A stretch of 64,000 nucleotides of DNA from Litorilinea aerophila (GTDB lineage Bacteria > Chloroflexota > Anaerolineae > Caldilineales > Caldilineaceae), in NCBI RefSeq assembly GCF_006569185.2, contig NZ_VIGC02000018.1:58661-122660 (forward strand), given 5' to 3'. Positions 1 to 10,411 of this stretch are shown here, in pieces. Position numbers and translations under genes: made by a program. The notes under the pieces are model-generated. The model was not told where the DNA came from and did not search any database. It saw only the letters and a list, made by a program, of their open reading frames with translations. Numbering within the stretch: position 1 is the stretch's first letter; each line of letters begins with the position of its first letter.

Positions 1-1
1 C

Positions 2-340
<339 letters not shown>

Positions 341-380
341 GCCCTGGCATCTTTACCCGTTGCAAAACCTGCGGCGTGAA

Positions 381-866
381 TTATCTTTTCTCTTCCTCTT
401 CCGGCCCCATCTCCAGCGCTTCGATGAGCTGGACGATGTCGGTGCGGGTCACCACCCCCACCACCCGACCATTCTCCACCACCGGCAGCAGGGTACACTC
501 CGGGTCCAGCATCAGCTCCAGCGCCTCCTCCAGCTCCGTGTCGGGGGTCACGGTGTGGATGTCCTCGCTCATGAGCTGGGCGGCGTTGATGGCCAGGGCC
601 TGGCGGAGCTGCTCTTTGTACTGCCGGTATTCCTCCAGCCCCACGGGAATGTAGGCCGAGAGCACGGCGATGTAGCGGGGCTCCTTCAGGGGCGCGTGGC
701 GGGCGATGAGATCCAGCTCGGTCACCGCGCCCAACAGCCTGCCCTGTTCATCCACCACCGGCACGCCGCTGATCTGGTTCTCCCGCATGATGCGGGCCAC
801 CTCCTGGATGGGTGTCTCAGGCCGGACGGTAATGGCAGGGCTGCTCATGATTTCGCGTACTTGCAT
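381..866 (-). CDS. Tandem CBS-domain protein
   Basis: This 161-residue protein is two CBS modules and little else. CBS1 covers roughly residues 1-60 (MQVREIMSSPAITVRPETP, then ISGVPVVDEQGRLLGAVTELDL). CBS2 covers about 95-155 (LMSEDIHTVTPDTELEEALELM, then LLPVVENGRVVGVVTRTDIVQ). A helical insertion of about 35 residues separates them. CBS pairs bind adenine nucleotides and act as energy or redox sensors; no catalytic or DNA-binding domain is attached here, so the target is unknown. The ATG at 866 has AAGGAAG about 8 nt upstream. It is the last gene of a leftward run after a quinone reductase and an M29 peptidase, 42 nt after the latter. Confidence 0.9.
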   Translation of the reverse strand: MQVREIMSSPAITVRPETPIQEVARIMRENQISGVPVVDEQGRLLGAVTELDLIARHAPLKEPRYIAVLSAYIPVGLEEYRQYKEQLRQALAINAAQLMSEDIHTVTPDTELEEALELMLDPECTLLPVVENGRVVGVVTRTDIVQLIEALEMGPEEEEKR

Positions 867-908
867 GGTCTGCTTCCTTGGCTGATGACATCAGGCTGCG
901 TTATCCAG

Positions 909-2012
909 CTAGATCTGGAACTGGCCGTCTTTGAAAAAGAGCTCGCCGTCCACCCAGATCTCGCTGTCGCGGCGAATGTCACAGATGAAATCCCAGTGAA
1001 TGCTGGACTGGTTGCGGCTGCCTGTCTCCGGATAGCCGGCGCCCACGGCCACGTGCAGGGTGCCGCCGATCTTCTCGTCGTAGAGGATGCTCTTGGTGAA
1101 GCGCTGGATCTGGTAGTTGGTGCCGATGGCGAACTCGCCCAGGTAGCGGGCGCCGGGATCGCTGTCCAACTGGCTGAGGAGGTAGGCTTCGTTCTTCTGG
1201 GCGCTGGCACGCACCACCCGGCCATCCCGGAACTCCATCTCCACCCCCTCCACTTCCCGGCCATCCCGGATGGCGGGAAAGGTAAAACGCACCCAGCCGT
1301 TGACCGAGTCCTCTACCGGCCCGGTGAAGATCTCGCCGCTGGGCATGTTGCGCCGGCCGTCGCTGTTGATGAAGGTGCGTCCGGCGATGGAGAGGCGCAG
1401 ATCGATGTTGGGGCCGCGCACCTCCACCCGATCTTTGCCCCGCAGCCAGTCCACCAGCCGCTGCTGCCGGTCGTGGACGGCCTGCCAGCACTGGACCGGG
1501 TCGGGCTGGTCGGCATAGGTGGCCGCGTAGACAAAGTCCTCGTACTCCCGCAGGCTCATGTCCGCCTCCTGGGCGTAGGCTGGGCAGGGGTAGAGGGTGC
1601 CAACCCAGCGGTGGGTTCCCCGGGCACTGCGTTCCATATACCGCCGGAAGACCGGTCGCCGGGCCGCCTGTTGCAGTTGTTGCTGGCGCGGGTCGATGCC
1701 CGTCAGGGTGCGGGTGTTACTGGCTGCCCGGACCACAATGCGGACGTCCAGACGCTCGGCCATGAGCTCGTCCAGGGGCGAAAGCCAGCGCAGCTGCTCC
1801 TCGCTGGCTTCCCGCAGGTAAATCTCTTTGAGCTCATCGCTCTCCAGGAGGATGCTCGGGTGAGCGCCGGCCCGGGTCACCTGTCGCACCAGCGCTTCCA
1901 CCAGGGGCATCGCCAGCACATGGGCCTGGATCAGCACCCAGTCTCCCGGGCGTACCTGGGTGGAGTAATGGACCAGGATTTGGGCCAGCTTTTCAACGCG
2001 TGGGTCGACCAT
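909..2012 (-). CDS. M29-family metalloaminopeptidase (AmpS/PepS type)
   Basis: This is a 367-residue M29 (thermophilic) aminopeptidase, a cytosolic dimetal exopeptidase that removes N-terminal residues from peptides. The N-terminal half carries the opening typical of the family (VEKLAQILVHYSTQVRPGDW). The likely metal ligands are E227 (PSGEIFTGP), E293 (YLGEFAIGTN), H320 (GGTLHVAVG), H339 and D341 (SSIHWDFICD). The 66-residue step between the two glutamates and the HxD pair agree with what is known for the Thermus enzyme. Length is slightly short for the family (about 400), with the reduction between the last histidines. Its ATG lies 2 nt after the stop of the quinone reductase gene, so the two are co-transcribed. 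Confidence 0.93.
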   Translation of the reverse strand: MVDPRVEKLAQILVHYSTQVRPGDWVLIQAHVLAMPLVEALVRQVTRAGAHPSILLESDELKEIYLREASEEQLRWLSPLDELMAERLDVRIVVRAASNTRTLTGIDPRQQQLQQAARRPVFRRYMERSARGTHRWVGTLYPCPAYAQEADMSLREYEDFVYAATYADQPDPVQCWQAVHDRQQRLVDWLRGKDRVEVRGPNIDLRLSIAGRTFINSDGRRNMPSGEIFTGPVEDSVNGWVRFTFPAIRDGREVEGVEMEFRDGRVVRASAQKNEAYLLSQLDSDPGARYLGEFAIGTNYQIQRFTKSILYDEKIGGTLHVAVGAGYPETGSRNQSSIHWDFICDIRRDSEIWVDGELFFKDGQFQI

Positions 2013-2014
2013 GG

Positions 2015-3010
2015 TTAACCGTCGCCTTCCTTGCGAACCTGGAGTACGATTTTGCCGATGTTTTGATTGGCAGCCATGCGCTGGTGGGCCGCGTTGGCCT
2101 CCTGGATGGGGTAGACCGAGTCGATGACCGGCTTGATGAGGCCGGCCTCCAGCAGGGGCCAGAAGCGTTCCATGAAGCGCTGTTTGATCTCCACCTTCTC
2201 CGCCAGGCTGCGACTGCGCAGCACCGAGCCGATCACCCGCAGCCGCTTGCGCATGAGGGTGCCCAGGTGGACGGTGGCCTCCGTGCCGCCCAGGGTGGCG
2301 ATGATCACCAGCCGCCCTTTCAGGCGCAGGAGATCCAGGTTACGGGTCCAATAGGCGGCGCCCACCATGTCCAGGATCACATCCACGCCTTCGCCGCCCG
2401 TGTATTCCCGCACCCGGGCGACAAAGTCTTCCTCCCGATAGTGGATGGCCAGGTTGGCGCCCAGCTCTCGACAACGGGCCACCTTCTCCGGCGTGCCGGC
2501 GGTGACCAGGATGGGGTTTGCCGTGGCCCGGGCCAGCTGGATGGCCGCCGTGCCCACGCCGCTGGCTCCCCCGTGGACCAGCACCACCTCCCCGGGCTGC
2601 AGGCCTGCCTCCATGTACAGGTTCACGAAGGCGGTGAAGAAGACCTCCGGGAAGGCCGACGCCTCTTCAAAGCTCCAGCCCCGGGGGATGGGCATGAGCA
2701 TGGCGGCCGGAACGGCCACCCGCTCAGCATAGCCCCCGCCAGCCAGCAACGCGCAGACCCTGTCGCCCACTCGCCAGCCCCGGACGTTGGCGCCCAGCTG
2801 GACGATGCGGCCGGCCATCTCCAGGCCCAGGATCTCCGATGCACCCGGCGGCGGCGGATAGTTGCCGGCCCGCTGGGCCAGATCGGCCCGGTTCAGGGCC
2901 GTGGCGTAAACCTCCACCAGCACCTCGTCCGGCCCACAGACCGGGTCCTCGGTCTCTTGCCAGACGAGGGGACGTCCTTCCTGTTGGGTGTCGACCAAAA
3001 TGGCTCGCAT
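2015..3010 (-). CDS. NAD(P)H:quinone oxidoreductase, PIG3-like (zinc-free MDR family)
   Basis: This 331-residue medium-chain reductase has the MRAILVDTQQ start, the ALNRADLAQRAGNYPPPPGA substrate-side motif typical of the PIG3/TP53I3-like quinone reductases, and a nucleotide-binding loop HGGASGVGTAAIQL at about 146-159. The cysteines that bind catalytic and structural zinc in alcohol dehydrogenases are absent, which fits a quinone or enone reductase using NADPH. A GTG at 3022 would add four residues (MSCP). I prefer ATG 3010 because homologues begin with MRA, although no strong ribosome site is seen for either. A TTGACT-17-TAGGAT promoter lies at 3086-3114. It leads the operon with the M29 peptidase and probably the CBS protein. 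Confidence 0.9.
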   Translation of the reverse strand: MRAILVDTQQEGRPLVWQETEDPVCGPDEVLVEVYATALNRADLAQRAGNYPPPPGASEILGLEMAGRIVQLGANVRGWRVGDRVCALLAGGGYAERVAVPAAMLMPIPRGWSFEEASAFPEVFFTAFVNLYMEAGLQPGEVVLVHGGASGVGTAAIQLARATANPILVTAGTPEKVARCRELGANLAIHYREEDFVARVREYTGGEGVDVILDMVGAAYWTRNLDLLRLKGRLVIIATLGGTEATVHLGTLMRKRLRVIGSVLRSRSLAEKVEIKQRFMERFWPLLEAGLIKPVIDSVYPIQEANAAHQRMAANQNIGKIVLQVRKEGDG

Positions 3011-3085
3011 GGGGCAACTCACACGTTGGTTGGATTCAGCCGGAAAAACCGGGGTTCAATGGGATTGCAGGTCAATCTGGGGCGA

Positions 3086-3114
3086 ATCCTAACACCGCCG
3101 CGGCCAGAAGTCAA
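3086..3114 (-). promoter_or_regulatory. Sigma-70-type promoter for the quinone reductase operon
   Basis: On the minus strand TTGACT (3109-3114) and TAGGAT (3086-3091) are separated by exactly 17 nt. Transcription would start near 3079, giving a leader of about 70 nt before ATG 3010. Confidence 0.6.
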
Positions 3115-3252
3115 TCGACGGGGCGCAGTAAGCAGCACCTCTTGCATCGATCTTCGAGGCAGGACCCCGTTCAACCGTGGCACATCCATCGGCCAGATGG
3201 ATGAGGCATGAAAATGGCTCGTTCTCCGATGGGCGGATTTCGATTGGGAGAT

Positions 3253-3281
3253 TTGTCAATCGGCCCTGGCCGCGCTATAGT
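3253..3281 (+). promoter_or_regulatory. Sigma-70-type promoter for the HIT gene
   Basis: TTGTCA (3253-3258) and TATAGT (3276-3281) are spaced by 17 nt. Transcription would begin near 3288, about 46 nt before ATG 3334. Confidence 0.65.
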
Positions 3282-3333
3282 CTGCCATGAAAAACCGAGC
3301 CGTTCCATTCAACCCATCAGAGCACAGGAAACC

Positions 3334-3684
3334 ATGGCCGAAGAAACCATTTTCAGCAAGATCATTCGGGGCGAGGCGCCGGCGGACATCCTCTACCAGG
3401 ACGAACTGGTGACCGCCTTTCGGGACATCCGCCCCCAGGCGCCCACCCACATCCTCATCGTGCCCAATCGTCCCATCCCCACAGCCAACGACGTGACGCC
3501 GGAAGATGAGCCAGCGCTGGGCCGGATGTTCACCGTGGCAGCCAAACTGGCCCGCCAGGAGGGGATCGCGGACGATGGCTATCGCCTGTTGGTGAACTGC
3601 GGCCGCCACGGCGGGCAGGAGGTCTACCACCTGCACATGCACCTCATCGGCGGTCGCCCCCTGGGCCCCATGCTGGCCCGCTAA
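3334..3684 (+). CDS. HIT-family nucleotide hydrolase (HINT type)
   Basis: This 116-residue protein carries the histidine triad as [12 protein letters not shown], with H99, H101 and H103. The HINT signature [19 protein letters not shown] is at the N-terminus. HINT proteins hydrolyse AMP linked through P-N bonds (adenosine phosphoramidates, lysyl-AMP) in the cytosol. ATG 3334 is chosen because AGGAA lies just upstream and homologues begin MxxxxIFxKI. An upstream in-frame extension to 3208 contains no conserved sequence and would cross the promoter. The molybdopterin subunit gene follows after 67 nt on the same strand and lacks an obvious promoter of its own. Confidence 0.95.
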   Translation: MAEETIFSKIIRGEAPADILYQDELVTAFRDIRPQAPTHILIVPNRPIPTANDVTPEDEPALGRMFTVAAKLARQEGIADDGYRLLVNCGRHGGQEVYHLHMHLIGGRPLGPMLAR

Positions 3685-3719
3685 AGCCCGGCGCCCCATG
3701 AACCCCTCCTGGTCAAAGC

Positions 3720-3745
3720 GTTTGGTGAAGGAGTTTGGTGAAGGA
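3720..3745 (+). repeat. Perfect tandem 13-bp duplication containing a ribosome binding site
   Basis: The unit GTTTGGTGAAGGA occurs twice back to back (3720-3732 and 3733-3745), just before the start of the next gene. Each copy carries an AAGGA Shine-Dalgarno-like core, so the gene has two candidate ribosome sites. The second copy is at proper spacing from ATG 3752. Confidence 0.8.
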
Positions 3746-3751
3746 GCAACC

Positions 3752-6015
<2,264 letters not shown>

Positions 6016-6043
<28 letters not shown>

Positions 6044-7005
6044 GCAAAGATCAGGGGCGCGACGATGGTGGCGTCGGACTCGATCATGTACTTGGGCGTG
6101 TCGATGGCCAGCTTTTCCCAGGTGATCTTCTCGTTGGGCACCGCGCCCGAGTAGGAGCCGTAGCTGGTGGTGGAATCACTGATCTGGCAGAAGTAGGCCC
6201 AGAGGGGAATGTCCTCCCGCTCCAGGTCCTGGCGCAGCATGGGCACCACACAGATAGGGAAGTCCCCGGCGATGCCGCCGCCGATCTGGAAGAAGCCGAT
6301 GGGCTGCCGGGCCGATTCCTGCTGGTACCATTCCGCCAGAACCATCATGTACTCAATGCCGGTGCGCACGGTGTGGACGTTGCGAATGTCCCCCTGCAGG
6401 CAGTGGGCCGCGTAGATGTTGCCGGTGGTGGAGTCCTCCCAGCCCGGCACGAAGATAGGGAGGTTCTTCTCCGCCGCGGCCATGAGCCAGCTGTCTTTGG
6501 GATCGATCTGGTAGTACTGTTCCAGGCGGCCGCTGCGCAGGATCCGATAGAGGAATTCGTGGGGAAAGTAGCGCTCGCCGTTGCGGTCGGCCTGGACCCA
6601 CTCGTCCAGGATGGCGTGTTCGATGCGGCGGATGGCTTCCTCTTCGGGGATGCAGGTGTCGGTCACCCGGTTGAGGTGCCGGGAGAGGAGCTCGTGTTCG
6701 TCCTCGGGCGTCAGGTCCCGGTAGTTGGGAATGCGCACGTAGTGGTCGTGGGCGACCAGGTTGTAGACGTCCTCTTCCAGGTTGGCGCCGGTGCAGCTGA
6801 TGGCGTGGATCTTGTCCCGGCGGATCATTTCGGCCAGGGAGAGGCCCAGCTCCGCGGTGCTCATGGCGCCGGCCATGGCCAGGAACATCTTGCCGCCTTT
6901 TTTGAGAAACTGGCTGTACCCCTCGGCCGCATCCGCCAGGGCGCCGGCATTGAAATGGCGGTAGTGATGGCGGATGAAGGACTTGATGGCTTTGGCTTCA
7001 TGCAT
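6016..7005 (-). CDS. Deoxyhypusine synthase-like enzyme (probable homospermidine-type polyamine synthase)
   Basis: This 330-residue protein belongs to the deoxyhypusine synthase family. It shows the nicotinamide-site motifs [12 protein letters not shown] and [14 protein letters not shown]. Near the C-terminus are [14 protein letters not shown] and [14 protein letters not shown]299 in WEKL matches the lysine that forms the covalent aminobutyl intermediate in the eukaryotic enzyme. Bacteria lack eIF5A, and characterised bacterial relatives transfer the aminobutyl group to putrescine, making homospermidine. I infer the same here because it follows arginine decarboxylase and agmatinase genes that supply putrescine. 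ATG 7005 overlaps the end of the agmatinase gene by 8 nt. A further upstream frame (to 7104) is only antisense-like sequence without conservation. Confidence 0.9.
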
Positions 7006-7891
7006 GGTTCTGTGACTCCATGGCGTAGGTGATGGCCTTGTAGAGCAACTTGGCCACCGCAAAATCGGCTGCGTGCAGGCCGGCCACAGGCGCCAGCTCG
7101 ACACAGTCCAGGGCGACTATGGGGGCCGCTCCGGCCACCGTGCGCAGTATCTCCAGCGTCTCTGGCCAGGTGAGGCCGTCCGGCTCGGGCGTGCCCGTAG
7201 CCGGGACAATGGCCGGGTCCAGGCCATCCACGTCCAGGGTAAGGTAGACCCGGCGCCCCTGCAGCCGTTCCCGTAATTCTTCCTGCCAGTTGCCGCCCCG
7301 CAGCTCTTCCCGGTACCAGATGCGCACCCGGTCCGGATGGGCCCGGGCAAAGGCCACCTCCTCGGTGCAGATGGAGCGGATCCCCAGCTGCAACACCTGC
7401 TCGATGCCGTCTTCCTCCAGCAGGCGACGGGCCACACAGGCGTGGCTGAAGGGCGTATCGTCGTAGCTGTCTCGCAGGTCAGCGTGGGCGTCGAGCTGCA
7501 CCACGGTGAGGGGACCGTCCAACGCAGCCAACAGGCCCCGGCCGAAGCCCAGGCTCACGGTGTGTTCACCTCCCAGGCCCACCACCAGGGGAACTCGCCC
7601 GGCCACCTGGGCCACCGCCTCGGCGATCTGGGCCACGGCAGCTTCGGGCTCATCGGCCAGGGCCAGGGGAGCCAGGGTGTGGATCCCGTATTCCAGGGCC
7701 GGCTCCCGGTCGAACTCCCGGTCGTAGAGCTCCACCTGTTGGGAGGCGGTGATGATGGCCTGGGGGCCGTGGGCGGTGCCGTGGCCATAGCTCACTGTGG
7801 CCTCGAAGGGAATAGGAAGCACCGCTACCCGGGCATGGGATGCCCCGGCGTAGGGCTCGGGCAGACCGAGGAAGTTATCGGGCGTCATCAT
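6998..7891 (-). CDS. speB: Agmatinase
   Basis: This 297-residue ureohydrolase converts agmatine to putrescine and urea. The manganese ligands are in the three classical motifs: GLGGEHTVSLG, QLDAHADLRDSYDDTPFSHA and LTLDVDGLDPAIVPATGTPE. The arrangement and the neighbours favour agmatinase over arginase or guanidinobutyrase. Its ATG shares one base with the TGA of the upstream decarboxylase gene (TGATG), and its end overlaps the start of the DHS-like gene, so all three are translated from one message. A second ATG three bases downstream is equally possible as start. Confidence 0.93.
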   Translation of the reverse strand: MMTPDNFLGLPEPYAGASHARVAVLPIPFEATVSYGHGTAHGPQAIITASQQVELYDREFDREPALEYGIHTLAPLALADEPEAAVAQIAEAVAQVAGRVPLVVGLGGEHTVSLGFGRGLLAALDGPLTVVQLDAHADLRDSYDDTPFSHACVARRLLEEDGIEQVLQLGIRSICTEEVAFARAHPDRVRIWYREELRGGNWQEELRERLQGRRVYLTLDVDGLDPAIVPATGTPEPDGLTWPETLEILRTVAGAAPIVALDCVELAPVAGLHAADFAVAKLLYKAITYAMESQNHA

Positions 7892-8436
7892 CAGACCAGG
7901 ATCGCCGCCGCCACCACAGTGGTCCAGACACCGCCCGGTTCAGCCGTCACGGCCATGGTGATGCTGGTGGTCTCCACGATTTCGCCGCCCATCAGGTACT
8001 GTTCCTTGCGCTCGTTGTAGTCCTTGTCGGCGTCGAAGGGGATGCCCAGGGTGGTCGCCAGCATGGTGGCCGCCAGATCTTCGGCGTAGTCGCCGGCCTC
8101 GGCTTCGGTCTGTCCAAAGGCGTGGTGCTCGGACAGGTAGCCGTACTTGTCGTGGTCGGCAGGCCGGGCCACGCCGATGGAGGCGGCGATGCGGCGCCCC
8201 GGTTCGTTGGTGGACATCTCCGCCAGGACGGCGAAGACGATCTCCCCTGCCTGGAGCAGTGGCAGCCCCTCCTCCTTGGGGACGATCTTGCAGCGGGGCG
8301 GGAAGATGGAGGAGACGCGGACCAGGTTGAAGTGAGCAATGCCGGCTTCCCGGAGGGCCATTTCAAAACTGGTGAGCTTCTCCTTGTGGACGCCGACCCC
8401 ACGGGTGAAGAACATTTTGCGTGGAATAAGTCGCAT
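7891..8436 (-). CDS. Pyruvoyl-dependent arginine decarboxylase
   Basis: This 181-residue proenzyme contains NLVRVSSIFPP at about 38-47. In the family, self-cleavage occurs between the two serines (S42-S43 here), turning S43 into the pyruvoyl cofactor at the N-terminus of the alpha chain. Further family features are AEMSTNEPGRRIAASIGVA and the C-terminal MGGEIVETTSITM. It would make agmatine from arginine, the first step of the polyamine route completed by the next two genes. ATG 8436 gives the expected length. The upstream in-frame extension to 8535 is rich in Gly and Pro and lacks conservation. A promoter lies at 8579-8607, leaving a leader of about 135 nt. Confidence 0.93.
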   Translation of the reverse strand: MRLIPRKMFFTRGVGVHKEKLTSFEMALREAGIAHFNLVRVSSIFPPRCKIVPKEEGLPLLQAGEIVFAVLAEMSTNEPGRRIAASIGVARPADHDKYGYLSEHHAFGQTEAEAGDYAEDLAATMLATTLGIPFDADKDYNERKEQYLMGGEIVETTSITMAVTAEPGGVWTTVVAAAILV

Positions 8437-8578
8437 TTTGCTGACCGGTCCTTCGTTAAATGGCTGTAGGCTCCCCACGAATCCAGCTGGATGGCAGCCG
8501 GGTCCTGCATCGGTGCGGACCGGCCCGCCGTCCATCGGTGGGCGCTACGGTAAGAAAATACGTCGACAAACGCGCCAC

Positions 8579-8607
8579 ATCTTAAGACCTTTTGGGGCTC
8601 TCGTCAA
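8579..8607 (-). promoter_or_regulatory. Sigma-70-type promoter for the polyamine operon
   Basis: On the minus strand TTGACG (8602-8607) and TAAGAT (8579-8584) are separated by 17 nt. The start would be near 8572, well upstream of ATG 8436. Confidence 0.6.
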
Positions 8608-8653
8608 ATAAAGTGGACAAATAATATCGCTTTGAGTTACGTGCTCGGGGTCG

Positions 8654-8682
8654 TTGCACCCTCCAGGGCGCTATGCTATGAT
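8654..8682 (+). promoter_or_regulatory. Sigma-70-type promoter for the Yip1-like pair
   Basis: TTGCAC (8654-8659) and TATGAT (8677-8682) are spaced by 17 nt. The start would be near 8689, giving a leader of about 80 nt before ATG 8771. Confidence 0.6.
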
Positions 8683-8770
8683 TATGCCATCTAAAGACAG
8701 CCGGCAAGACTGGCGGTGCTGTGCCCCGGGCCGTCGCATCCTGTATGGCCTACCATCCATTGGAGTTTTT

Positions 8771-9463
8771 ATGCTGCAGCCTCGGTCGTATCCTGAACTC
8801 ATCGGCAAAGCCCTGATGCTGGAAGCGGATCCGTTCATCGTCATGGTGGACGATGACAACCCATGGGTAGAGGGTCTCTTCATGATCGTTGTGGTGGGCG
8901 TTGCAGTAGGGGCAGCCCACCTGGTGGGCGGTCTGCTGGCAGCGGCCAGCCTGCCACCTGCCCAGGCCGTCTTCCAGGAGCTGGTGCAGGCGTGGCGTCA
9001 ACTGAACCTGGAGCCGGCTGTGGGGGAAGCCTGGCTGCAGGAAGCCTGGGGCTGGTTAACACTGGTGACCGGGTACGGCAGCGGGTGGTTCCGCCTGTTG
9101 GCCCTGCTCACGGTCCCCCTGGGCCTGCTGATCCAGTGGGTGTTCGCCGGGCTGGTGAGCCATGGGGTGGCCCTGGCTCTGGATGGCCGGGGCAGCCTCA
9201 ACCAGATGTTAGGGGCCAGCGCCTTGATGGTAGCCCCCCAAGTGCTCCGCCTGGTACACATCGTCCCCTTTACCACGGTCAGCAACCTGCTGCTGACTAC
9301 CTGGGCCCTGCTGGTCCTCTATCGAGCTGTGGCGGTGGCCCACGAGCTGCCCTGGCAGCGGGCGGTGGTGGCAGCCCTGGCGCCAGTGATCGCCGTGATA
9401 TTCCTGGCGGGTGTGGCAGGTACGCTGCTGGGCCTCTTCCTGATCTTGGGAGGTGGACGATGA
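8771..9463 (+). CDS. Yip1-domain-like integral membrane protein (first of pair)
   Basis: This 230-residue protein has the layout of bacterial Yip1-family proteins. A short cytoplasmic start (RSYPELIGKALMLEADPF) is followed by about five hydrophobic segments, including LFMIVVVGVAVGAAHLVGGL, LLALLTVPLGLLIQWVFAGL and VVAALAPVIAVIFLAGVAG. The step GSLNQMLGASALMVAPQVL resembles the family's re-entrant loop region. No enzymatic motif is visible, and the function of bacterial Yip1 proteins is unknown. ATG 8771 follows TGGAG. The next gene overlaps it by 4 nt (ATGA) and is of the same kind. Confidence 0.75.
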   Translation: MLQPRSYPELIGKALMLEADPFIVMVDDDNPWVEGLFMIVVVGVAVGAAHLVGGLLAAASLPPAQAVFQELVQAWRQLNLEPAVGEAWLQEAWGWLTLVTGYGSGWFRLLALLTVPLGLLIQWVFAGLVSHGVALALDGRGSLNQMLGASALMVAPQVLRLVHIVPFTTVSNLLLTTWALLVLYRAVAVAHELPWQRAVVAALAPVIAVIFLAGVAGTLLGLFLILGGGR

Positions 9464-10230
9464 AGGCCGATGGACTGTGGCCAGGGGAAGTGCTCGACAG
9501 CCGCACATCTGCTGTGGCCTGGCGCGATTGGCTGCCATCGCCCCAGCAGGTGAGCAATGCCATCCAGCTCCGCTTTGAAGAGGGAACGGGGGAAACGGCG
9601 GACCTGGCCGACAGCGCGCCGGCCATCAGCATGCGCCAGGGATTGGGCCTGGTGATCGTCGCCGGCCTGGTGGCGGGCAGCCTGCCCTTCCTGGTGCACT
9701 GGATCGCGGCTGCCCGGGCGGGCACCACGGTTCCGCTGTGGCGGCTGGCCCAGGCTGCTGCAGAAGGCCAGGGGACGGGAGTCCTGGCGGAAACCCTGCA
9801 ACGTATCGCGGGGTTAGAGCCGGCCTTCTTCCCGGGCTGGCTGGCGGCCGGCCTGAGCGCCCTCGGCCTCTGGCTCAGCCAGCCGCTCCACTGGTTGACC
9901 CTCTGGATTGTCTATGGCCTGGGCGTGTTGGTCGTGCTCAAGCTCCAGGGGGCCACGACCACCCTGCAACGGTTTTATGCCATCACCAGCTACGCTGCAG
10001 TGCCGCTGGTTCTGACCTTCTTCAGCCCGATCCCCTGTCTGGGCGGCCTCGCCCGCACCGTGGGCTACCTGTGGGCGCTGGTCCTCTACGTGCAGGCCAT
10101 CCGGGCGCTCACTGGATTTCACCTGGGCCAGGTGATTGTGGCCGTGCTGGTGCCCACGGCTGTGGTCCTCCTGGCTGGCCTCCTCAGCCTCTCCGCCCTG
10201 GCCCTCTCCTTGCTGCGCATCCTGTTCTAA
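9460..10230 (+). CDS. Yip1-domain-like integral membrane protein (second of pair)
   Basis: This 256-residue protein has a soluble N-terminus of about 65 residues and then five or so membrane segments: LGLVIVAGLVAGSLPFLVHW, LTLWIVYGLGVLVVLKL, a segment around YAAVPLVLTFFSPIPCLGG and a very hydrophobic C-terminus. The pattern LQRFYAITSYAAVPLVLTF, followed by VGYLWALVLYVQAIRAL, is typical of the Yip1 domain (tyrosine/proline step, then a helix ending in an 'I+A' motif). Its ATG overlaps the previous stop, so the two may form a heteromeric complex. A 150-bp inverted-repeat element lies immediately downstream instead of a normal terminator. Confidence 0.75.
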   Translation: MKADGLWPGEVLDSRTSAVAWRDWLPSPQQVSNAIQLRFEEGTGETADLADSAPAISMRQGLGLVIVAGLVAGSLPFLVHWIAAARAGTTVPLWRLAQAAAEGQGTGVLAETLQRIAGLEPAFFPGWLAAGLSALGLWLSQPLHWLTLWIVYGLGVLVVLKLQGATTTLQRFYAITSYAAVPLVLTFFSPIPCLGGLARTVGYLWALVLYVQAIRALTGFHLGQVIVAVLVPTAVVLLAGLLSLSALALSLLRILF

Positions 10231-10254
10231 CAGGTGACTTGACTATAACGCCAT

Positions 10255-10411
10255 TTATAACGTGACTCTACTGCAAAAAGGTCAAATTGGACGCTGCCCC
10301 ACGCAGATAAACGCTGATTAGAACAATTCTCTCCTGCGTTTCTTTGCGGCTTTGCGCCCTCTGCGCCTTTGCGTTGAAAAATGCCCTTTTTGCAGGGGAG
10401 TCATAACGTCA
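10255..10411. repeat. Short inverted-repeat element (family C), MITE-like
   Basis: The arms CTGCAAAAAGG (10271-10281) and CCTTTTTGCAG (10385-10395) are perfectly complementary. The similarity continues outward (TAACGTGACTC on the left; GAGTCATAACG on the right, read as its complement). The interior holds an ACGCAGATAAACGCTGATTA stretch and a T/G/C-rich run ending GCCTTTGCGTTGAAAA. It overlaps the last codon of the leftward phosphohexomutase gene. A related single arm occurs at 20300-20321. Confidence 0.6.

Larger units (their letters stand above)
3011..3333. other. Divergent intergenic region with two promoters
   Basis: This 323-bp gap separates the leftward quinone reductase gene from the rightward HIT gene. 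It holds one promoter facing each way (listed separately) and otherwise no reading frame with coding character. The frame open from 3208 runs into the HIT gene, but its first 42 residues are not conserved and precede a much better ATG. Confidence 0.6.
8437..8770. other. Divergent intergenic region: polyamine operon and Yip1 pair
   Basis: This 334-bp gap contains a leftward promoter for the polyamine operon and a rightward promoter for the membrane protein pair, both listed separately. The leftward leader of about 135 nt is long enough for an RNA control element, but I recognise no known riboswitch in it. Confidence 0.5.
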
